Shown: in pieces, positions 57,770-64,000 of the stretch
How positions within the stretch are numbered: the stretch's first letter is position 1
Layout: every line of letters begins with the position of its first letter
NCBI GenBank assembly: GCA_039566865.1
Contig: CM076944.1
Coordinates: 13,476,501-13,540,500 of the forward strand
Source: Aurelia coerulea
Lineage: Eukaryota > Cnidaria > Scyphozoa > Semaeostomeae > Ulmaridae
Direction of reading: 5' to 3'
DNA: 64,000 nt
Notes under the pieces: generated by a model
Seen by the model: only the letters and a program-made list of their open reading frames with translations
What the model was told of the DNA's origin: nothing
Database searches by the model: none
Made by a program: the position numbers and the translations under genes

Positions 57770-59917
57770 TTAGAGACAGTGCTTTACTCCTGCATCAGGT
57801 ATAACATAAAATGCGTACGAATAAGAAGGCATCTTCATCGGCTGCTGAACATTGAGCGCAGGTAGATTTGGAACTGAATTGTTAGAGCGCATTTGCAGTT
57901 TCTCCCCATTTAGCATGATTTGCTTTGTTGCAATGCTCCCATCAGCTGACGTCACTAAAAACTGGTCCACCTTTTTATCCTTAAAAGTGCTTCCAAACTC
58001 GATCCGTGCTGGTTTACTTCTCAGATTGATCACCATCAACGTGACTGCACCGGGTTGGTATGCAGAAGATTTTCGAGTGCAATGTGCATATGCGCGCAGC
58101 CTTTCATTGTCCCCAGATACCAATAAGACTCGTTTGCCAACAAGACGCTTGTGTAGCAGTGCAAGCCAGTAATCAGGGCGAGGTGTAAAATCATCATCAA
58201 GCATGGCGTAACTGCCTTTGACAAAAGTCTGTCGCATTACAACTGAATTGCAAAACACGCCAGACAGGCCTAACTTGTCAAGGTACATAAAAGATGCAGC
58301 AAAAGTGTCTGAAATACCTGGTGCTCCACCACCATATGCACTACCAGTCTCCGTTAGCCAAAGAGGCTTGGTCGTATTCTCTTCCTTCATTACTCTCTTT
58401 ATTCGTTGAATTTGATCTTTAAAGAGATCCAGCGTTTTTGGAGACATCATTTCCTCTTGGGTAGTGGTACGACCATCTACATAATACTGATGCCACGAGA
58501 CTGCACTTATTTCTGAGCTAGCATTAGTTGCTAGATATTCTTTAAGATATTTCTCCGATGATCCTTTATCCCTTGGCCTGGTAACGTCTGGACCAACAAG
58601 CAATGTCCCAAATTTTGCATTACTTCTTAGTATTCTGCGGAGTTCAACAGCATCTTTGCCAGCTTGTGTTGCATTTACCACTCTTTCTGGTCCATACTTT
58701 TTATAGCTGTTAGGTTCATTTCCTAAATGCCAGCCAATGTCATAGCCTCTGTATGCAATATGATGCAGCATTTCCAGTGCATTTGTTGCATTCCATGATC
58801 CATTGCTGTACCGTACGAAATTTCCAAGATTAAACACAATATCTAGACCTGCATCCCTTATGAAATTGTGAAATTTGTCAAAATCATCAGACATCAGCCA
58901 GAACGGCTGTGAGACCTTTCCACGCTTTACAAGGCTTCTTCTTACGGCGTTGCTTACTGAATAATCCCCTGAACCATCCGAATCAGAGTTTTCTCCTGGT
59001 ATGGATGAGCTTTCTTCTCCTGAACTGTTTGAGTCTTGTGTTTGTCCCATTTCTTCTCCGCTCCCACTTGCCAGTATCTCAGCTTTTGCTGTCAAATCTT
59101 TTTGGTCACTGCTTGTAAAGTCTTGCAATGCATCACTTGGGTTTTGCGGATCTTTTCCTTCGACATTAACGAAAAGTGGACCATCCTCCTCTGGTTTAAG
59201 TTGCTTGTCTGGTTTTCTTGGATTTGGTACAGAATTTGGAATTGGCCCGCCTTGATTTTGATCCTGATTTTGATCTTGATTTTGGGTAGGATTTGTGTTT
59301 GGCTGGTCTGGACCAGACTGATTCGACATATCTCCATTCTGACCATTTTGGGTTTGTCCTGGATTTGTCTGTGGGTTATTTGGCAATGGTCCAGGGTTTT
59401 CAGTTGGCTTCTCTGGAATATGTGGCGTAAATGGTGTTGCTTTAACTGGCTCTTTCTTAGGAGGTTTTGTAACGCCTGGAAGAGAAATTCCCATAGTTGG
59501 CTTTGCTGTGGTTGGCACTTTCGCAGTTGGAAGGGCATTGGACGGTGGTGATGCAGTACCCTGAGACCCTGTAAACTGATCTTGTGCCATTTGTTGATTC
59601 GGAAATGTAGGAGGAGTTGTAGGCTTAACTGATCCAACTTTAAAGAAAACGAAATTTGAAGCACTTCCTCCCAATCGAAGATAAGCTGGCTTCAAGGCTT
59701 TAAGAAGAGCTTTCAACTTCTCGGATGTGTAGTCTATCTTCTTGAAGCCATTTTGTGCATTGCTCATGCCAAGGGCAACAGAAAGAAATCGATCTTCAAC
59801 TTCACATACTGGATCTCTTTCAAGAACACTCAATTTGAACAGCTTTGCTTGACTCCATGCCATAAGTAATGCGAAAAATAGAAAGCCGTATGTGAATGAG
59901 TCTGATAATCTATACAT
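57770..59917 (-). CDS. HPSE: Heparanase (GH79 endo-beta-glucuronidase), single exon, expanded linker
   Basis: A secreted enzyme cutting heparan sulfate chains in matrix or lysosome. A signal peptide spans about 1-24 (GFLFFALLMAWSQA). The 8-kDa-like subunit is about 25-94 (RLGGSASNFVFF) and the large subunit runs from about 336 (PFWLMSDDFDKFHNF). The acid/base Glu401 is in WHLGNEPNSYKK and nucleophile Glu523 in WLTETGSAYGGGAPGISDTF; the 122-residue spacing is near that of human heparanase (118). The C-terminal Cys714 and the AHC cysteine match its conserved disulfide. Residues 95-335 form a linker of about 240 residues, versus about 48 in human: Pro/Thr-rich, Asn/Gln repeats, then acidic Ser-Gly motifs and dibasic RR and KR sites. 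There are 715 codons and no introns. The start is the only ATG before the signal peptide. Confidence 0.95.
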   Translation of the reverse strand: MYRLSDSFTYGFLFFALLMAWSQAKLFKLSVLERDPVCEVEDRFLSVALGMSNAQNGFKKIDYTSEKLKALLKALKPAYLRLGGSASNFVFFKVGSVKPTTPPTFPNQQMAQDQFTGSQGTASPPSNALPTAKVPTTAKPTMGISLPGVTKPPKKEPVKATPFTPHIPEKPTENPGPLPNNPQTNPGQTQNGQNGDMSNQSGPDQPNTNPTQNQDQNQDQNQGGPIPNSVPNPRKPDKQLKPEEDGPLFVNVEGKDPQNPSDALQDFTSSDQKDLTAKAEILASGSGEEMGQTQDSNSSGEESSSIPGENSDSDGSGDYSVSNAVRRSLVKRGKVSQPFWLMSDDFDKFHNFIRDAGLDIVFNLGNFVRYSNGSWNATNALEMLHHIAYRGYDIGWHLGNEPNSYKKYGPERVVNATQAGKDAVELRRILRSNAKFGTLLVGPDVTRPRDKGSSEKYLKEYLATNASSEISAVSWHQYYVDGRTTTQEEMMSPKTLDLFKDQIQRIKRVMKEENTTKPLWLTETGSAYGGGAPGISDTFAASFMYLDKLGLSGVFCNSVVMRQTFVKGSYAMLDDDFTPRPDYWLALLHKRLVGKRVLLVSGDNERLRAYAHCTRKSSAYQPGAVTLMVINLRSKPARIEFGSTFKDKKVDQFLVTSADGSIATKQIMLNGEKLQMRSNNSVPNLPALNVQQPMKMPSYSYAFYVIPDAGVKHCL

Positions 59918-60542
59918 CTTTATTTTTTAGAAATTTAGGCTATATCTTTAAAATGTTATGTTGCAGTACTTCAATAGTGTTCATTTTTCTGCAATAATCA
60001 TCGGATGATTTTTTAGATGTTTAAAGATTATAAGCAACTCATTCAAAATCAAAATAAGGTCACTCATCACAAGATCAAGCTGCAATAACTTTAAGATCAA
60101 AAAAGTTTGTGAAGAAAGTTACGGGTAATGTGAAATGTGCAGGTTTCCTGTCAGAAATAATCAGCTGCCTGAACACTATGGCACCTTTGTGCGCAGGTAT
60201 TTTACAAAGTAGATAAAGCGATGAGCTGAGCCCATAGGATATGATTTAAAGCTACTTGATTTATCAAATTCCAAGTAATATTTTGATACGATATCAGTAA
60301 GCCTGGTCTGTCACATGCGATGATTATCACTGACACGACGAGAGATGATTCCCCTTGATTGTGAAATAAAAGAGTCACATCCCTGATAAGACAAAGAATT
60401 TGCGCTTCTAAATAATAGACCCTGGCATTTCTTAGTGCAATCAATCGAATCATGATGATAAACAGAACGAGATAATAGTTATTGTTGGAAGCAATGAAAG
60501 TTTAAAATCTTTTCTTGGATAACAGATAGTGGGGGGAAAGTA
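59918..60542. other. Heparanase upstream region
   Basis: AT-rich, no exon, TATA box or CpG-rich promoter that I can support. Confidence 0.45.
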
Positions 60543-61084
60543 CCGAGTGTCCCAAAAAAGTACTCCTGTTTAAAAATCACCAAAAATTGATTATCAAACC
60601 CTTGATAAAATTTTCTCTTTGAGTCGCTTTGTCAAAGATTCAAAAAATATTCACAGATGATAAAATTTTTGCTTTTGATACAGCAAGGTCGAAAAATTAC
60701 ACATTGAAAAACCATATTTTTAACTATAGCTTTTAAGTAAAGTACTCAATCTTGCCTACGAGTCAAAATTTTCAGAATTTGTATCATTATTGAAATCTTT
60801 AATGATAGTGCGCATTTATTTCTGTCAATTATGACGAAGCGAGAAGCTTTACACGCACAAAGAAATTGATCTGGCAATCATGAATGCTTTTTGCAGTATG
60901 ATTCAAAACCAGGAAGCCCTAAAAAGAGCTAATTTTGCTAATTTTAAAACCAATCACAAGATCAGGTATATCTCGGAAAATAATTTGGTCCTTAATCTAT
61001 GTTCCAAAAAAATAAAATTGAAGATCGGCCGTGTAATCAAATTTTGGTGATTTTTCAAACGGGAGTACTCTTTGGGACACCTAG
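60543..61084. mobile_element. Mariner-type MITE 7
   Basis: Tips CCGAGTGTCCCAAAAAAGTA and TACTCTTTGGGACACCTAG with TA flanks at 60541-60542 and 61085-61086. Inner arms share AAAAATCACCAAAA / TTTTGGTGATTTTT. Confidence 0.8.
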
Positions 61085-61120
61085 TAGTATAAAATTTATA
61101 CGTACCTTCGTTTTACCTTA

Positions 61121-61335
61121 GGTGGTGTGGCGGTGGTGTGGGCGAGTGGTTAAGGCGCAATGCTTCAAATATTTTTCTCTGTTCATATCGAATATTTACA
61201 AAAAACCTTATTTCTACTGTATTGATCTAATTACTATGCAAAACCACGGGGACGATACCGAAGGGAGCGAAAGAGAAATTGACTACCCATGGCCAGAACA
61301 TAAATACACGCAACGTTTAAATACACACAACTACA
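61121..61335 (+). repeat. SINE-like repeat with tRNA-like box A, copy B
   Basis: GGGCGAGTGGTTAAGGCG at about 61140 is a tRNA-Ser/Leu-type D arm (box A). From 61185 the sequence matches 7852-8005. No box B was found, so the SINE call is tentative. Confidence 0.45.
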
Positions 61336-61354
61336 CCACAAGTGATTAAAACTA

Positions 61355-61655
61355 CCGGGTGCGGGGTGCGCCAAAATAACCTATGCACTTTAGGCAGGTG
61401 ACGATGAATCGTACACAGGACCGATTTTGAAGATTTATGACTTAATCTTTAGCAGAAAGCCCGAATTAGAGTCTAGGATTTTTTTCAATTTTTCCGTTTT
61501 CAGTTTGTAGAGCTACAAGCGAGTTTCTTAAAAATTTCGTTTTCGAAAACACTGAAAAGATCAGAGAATGTCGATCAAGTTTTCTAAAGAATCGACATGA
61601 TTGGACAAAGAGAAAACATTTTTGTGATGATTAGGGATTTAGAAGTCGATTAATT
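61355..61655 (+). repeat. Mariner-tip dispersed repeat, copy 2
   Basis: Starts CCGGGTGCGGGGTGCGCCAA after TA and matches the reverse complement of 39060-39411, for example AAGAATCGACATGA. The right tip was not found. Confidence 0.55.
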
Positions 61656-62773
61656 GTAAGCTGCTGTACGAGAGTTCGTACTGTCTTGGGAGAAATGTAA
61701 CATTATTTTCAAGGATATAAAGAAATTCTTTTCTTTTGTAACTTCATTGAATTTATGTTCCTGTTCCTCGTTACTTCGTGTTCCTGTGTCTAGGGAGTTA
61801 AAAGACAAGCGAGGAAGCGTCGTGAGGACAGCAAGCACAGAGTAGGCCCTTTTTATCGAATTTAAGGCTGAAACTGAAATCTCATTTTGAGTCAAATGAT
61901 TAGTGCAGCTTTTTTCTCAGATACCTGAGGGTTAAAACGAAACAAAAAGTTTTAAAATCGGTCCACTGGTTGCTGATTTATGGTACCTTAAACTTAGGCC
62001 TTTTCAGAAATGTATGTTTACGTCCTAACTTTTGGAAAAATCACACCTCTTTTCTTTGAACTCGAGGATTTTAAAATTGCGTAACTCCACCATCTTCTGT
62101 CCGATTTTGAAGCTTTTTGTGTTGTTTGAAAGGCCATTCATTGGCAATCAATACAAATGGCAGCTTGATGCAATACCTATTCAAACGTTTCCTATATTTA
62201 AAGATTTCACCAAGGTATCTTTTTTAAGAAAATGAAGGCCGAATGTCGGTGAAAACCCAATTTAAAGTTGAAAACAAACAATATATGTTTTGCTATGTCC
62301 TTATAAGTCATTTAAATTCAAAGTATAGGTCTTTACAAAGCAGCCTGCCAAAGGGCTCGTGCCAGGTCGCGATTTGGAGCGTTTTTTCGATCTCAGCCTC
62401 CTTTCCAGTGCATATGTCAACGTTTGTTTTTTGTTTTGTTTCATGTATTTACGTGCATGGTTACTGGTTTGTCACACTCATTGGTACGACTATACATAAA
62501 TCGCCAAGAAGACGGTAAGAATTCATTTTTGGCTATCCAGAATATCCAAGATATCCAGAATTTAAGTGGTTGTTTTTCAAATATTCCAGCCTGGGCCTAA
62601 ATATTATTGTGTGCATTGGTAAGGCCTACTAGGCCTTATCATAGACATAGTCATAGATAAAGATTACAGAATTTTTCTCATTATTAAAGCCAGGTGGGGG
62701 GCTATAAAGATATTTAGACTGGGGCCACCAACTGTGATTCTTTGGTCTTAAGGGGCTTTAAAGGGGGGCCATC
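61656..62773. other. Intergenic DNA
   Basis: No supported gene. The short frames at 62032-62235 and 62243-62518 show no recognisable family. Confidence 0.45.
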
Positions 62774-63000
62774 ATAAATAGCTGAGCGTTAACGGCTATG
62801 CTGAAAACTGCTGACGGCCCTTTGTTATCGCACAATTGTGCTAGAAGTCATTAGTAGTGGAGATCAAAGACTTCTTAATCCTTGCATTAGAAAGGATTAA
62901 GAAGTCTTTGATCTCCACTACTAATGTTTTAGCACAATTGTGCGATAACAAAGAGCCGTCAGCAGTTTGTCAGCATAGCGTTAACGCTCAGCTATTTATA
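62774..63000. repeat. Near-perfect 227-bp hairpin
   Basis: The arms pair from ATAAATAGCTGAGCGTTAAC / GTTAACGCTCAGCTATTTAT to AAAGACTTCTTAATCCTT / AAGGATTAAGAAGTCTTT around a loop of about 8 bases. Only a few mismatches are present. Confidence 0.85.
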
Positions 63001-63236
63001 TGGACTCAATGCCTTTAATGAACAAATTCGTTTTCACTGCTATTACTACCATCACAGTCATCACTTTCAGCTGAGTTCGTTGTGCCGTTACGAGCGACGG
63101 CTTGTCAAGTTACGCTCGACGACGACGGCTTATCAAGTCACGACGGATTGATGGACGACGGCTTATTGTCCACCCACGGCACCCACCCACCCACCAACCC
63201 AATAAGTTGTATGCTCTCTAGCGCATTGCCCCCTTT

Positions 63237-63960
63237 ATGGATCAGGACAAATTACGATATTTAATGAGAGCTTTCATAAACAGCCAGTTTCAGTATTGTC
63301 CCGTGGCATGGATGTTCCACAACCGTCAACTTTGTCATAAAATTGATAAAATCCAAGAGAGAGCACTAAGAGTTACTTATCAGGACTATGAATCCAGTTT
63401 TGAGTTTTTAATGGAAAAGGATAGATCAATAAATGTACACCAGAGAAACTTACAGCTTCTCATGACCGAAATGTACAAGACTAAAAATGGCTTTAATCCA
63501 GTTTTTATGAAAGAGATTTTTTGTCAAAATGAAAGTCCATATAATCTGAGGAACACCAACGATTTTTCTCTTCCTAGAGTTAGAACTGTTACTTATGGGT
63601 CAGAAACGATTCGTTTCAGAGGCCCGCAAGTCTGGGCTACTGTTCCACAATTTATCAAAGATTCTACATCTCTTGCTGAATTTAAAAGAAAAATCAAATC
63701 TTGGTCTGGAAAAACCTGCCACTGCCGATTATGTCAAACTTTTGTTCCATAACTTAGACTTTATCTGATTTTAACTTTGATTTATGGTTTTTATACTGAA
63801 GGTATTTCAATTTTGTAAATTTATTGTATCTACTATTTTACTACTTTTAACCGTTTATTTATGTATATTGTAATTTTTAGTTGGCCTAGATTAGCTTTAG
63901 TATAGCTACTGTATTTATTAGCCAACTTTTAAAGGAATTGATAATAATAATAATAATAAA
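63237..63960 (+). pseudogene. LINE reverse transcriptase C-terminus, second family
   Basis: A 171-codon open fragment (to TAA 63752) of another non-LTR family. Features are FINSQFQYCPVAWMFHNRQL, KIQERALRVTYQDYESSF, NVHQRNLQLLMTEMYK, YNLRNTNDFSLPR, TIRFRGPQVW and FKRKIKSW, ending CHCRLCQTFVP. This signature is distinct from the YRGIVEPHF family elsewhere in the window. It is 5'-truncated just before the first residue and ends in an (ATA)n tail at 63941-63960. It lacks the polymerase core and is dead. Confidence 0.88.
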
Positions 63961-64000
63961 CTTATGGGGCAAATTCTATAACATACAGAGGCAGCTACCT

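Noticed and set aside
59036..59664. Open frames of 171 and 190 codons over the heparanase linker
   Set aside because: Low-complexity shadows in other frames. The heparanase frame has signal peptide, catalytic motifs and conserved cysteines; these have none.

Overview
This is animal nuclear DNA from an AT-rich genome with long, repeat-filled introns. Spliced exons with GT..AG borders, a TRAF gene, a secreted heparanase, LINEs and Penelope-like elements (PLEs) fit an early-branching metazoan. A cnidarian such as a coral or anemone is my best guess, but the species cannot be fixed from sequence alone. The window has no operons, no rRNA, no CRISPR array and no convincing functional tRNA.

Host genes. 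A TRAF adaptor runs on the + strand from at least 10421 to 40029. Six phase-compatible exons are visible: RING C-terminal half, four TRAF zinc-finger exons, and a final MATH/TRAF-C exon. Its 5' exons were not found and probably lie left of the window. A single-exon heparanase (GH79) of 715 codons lies on the - strand at 57770-59917. Its catalytic residues are intact, but the excised linker is enlarged to about 240 residues.

Mobile DNA. Almost everything else is transposon-derived. A seemingly intact PLE (34544-38799, - strand, reverse transcriptase plus GIY-YIG nuclease) sits antisense in the last TRAF intron, between 538-bp direct repeats that read as identical. A second, decayed PLE complex (43709-49640) contains a broken copy, two pLTRs, a LINE insertion, an internal PLE/LINE chimera and an inverted 5'-truncated copy. 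A short PLE-derived relic lies at 49908-50190. All pLTR ends carry a hammerhead-ribozyme-like core and abut (AAT)n tracts. LINE fragments occur at 3-845, 14490-16090, 40838-41505, 47266-47864 and 63237-63960.

Non-autonomous DNA transposons are dense. They include mariner-type MITEs with TA duplications, piggyBac-type elements with TTAA, hAT-like elements with 8-bp duplications and G-tract tips, Mutator-like MITEs with 9-bp duplications, a Harbinger-like element with TTA, and several large fold-back palindromes. Nested insertions give relative ages, most clearly at 19537-22012. Many of these repeats carry the TGACGTCA palindrome.

The left part (1-40 kb) is therefore one TRAF locus expanded by transposons. 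The middle (40-55 kb) is a repeat-rich intergenic zone, and the right part holds the heparanase gene and more repeats.
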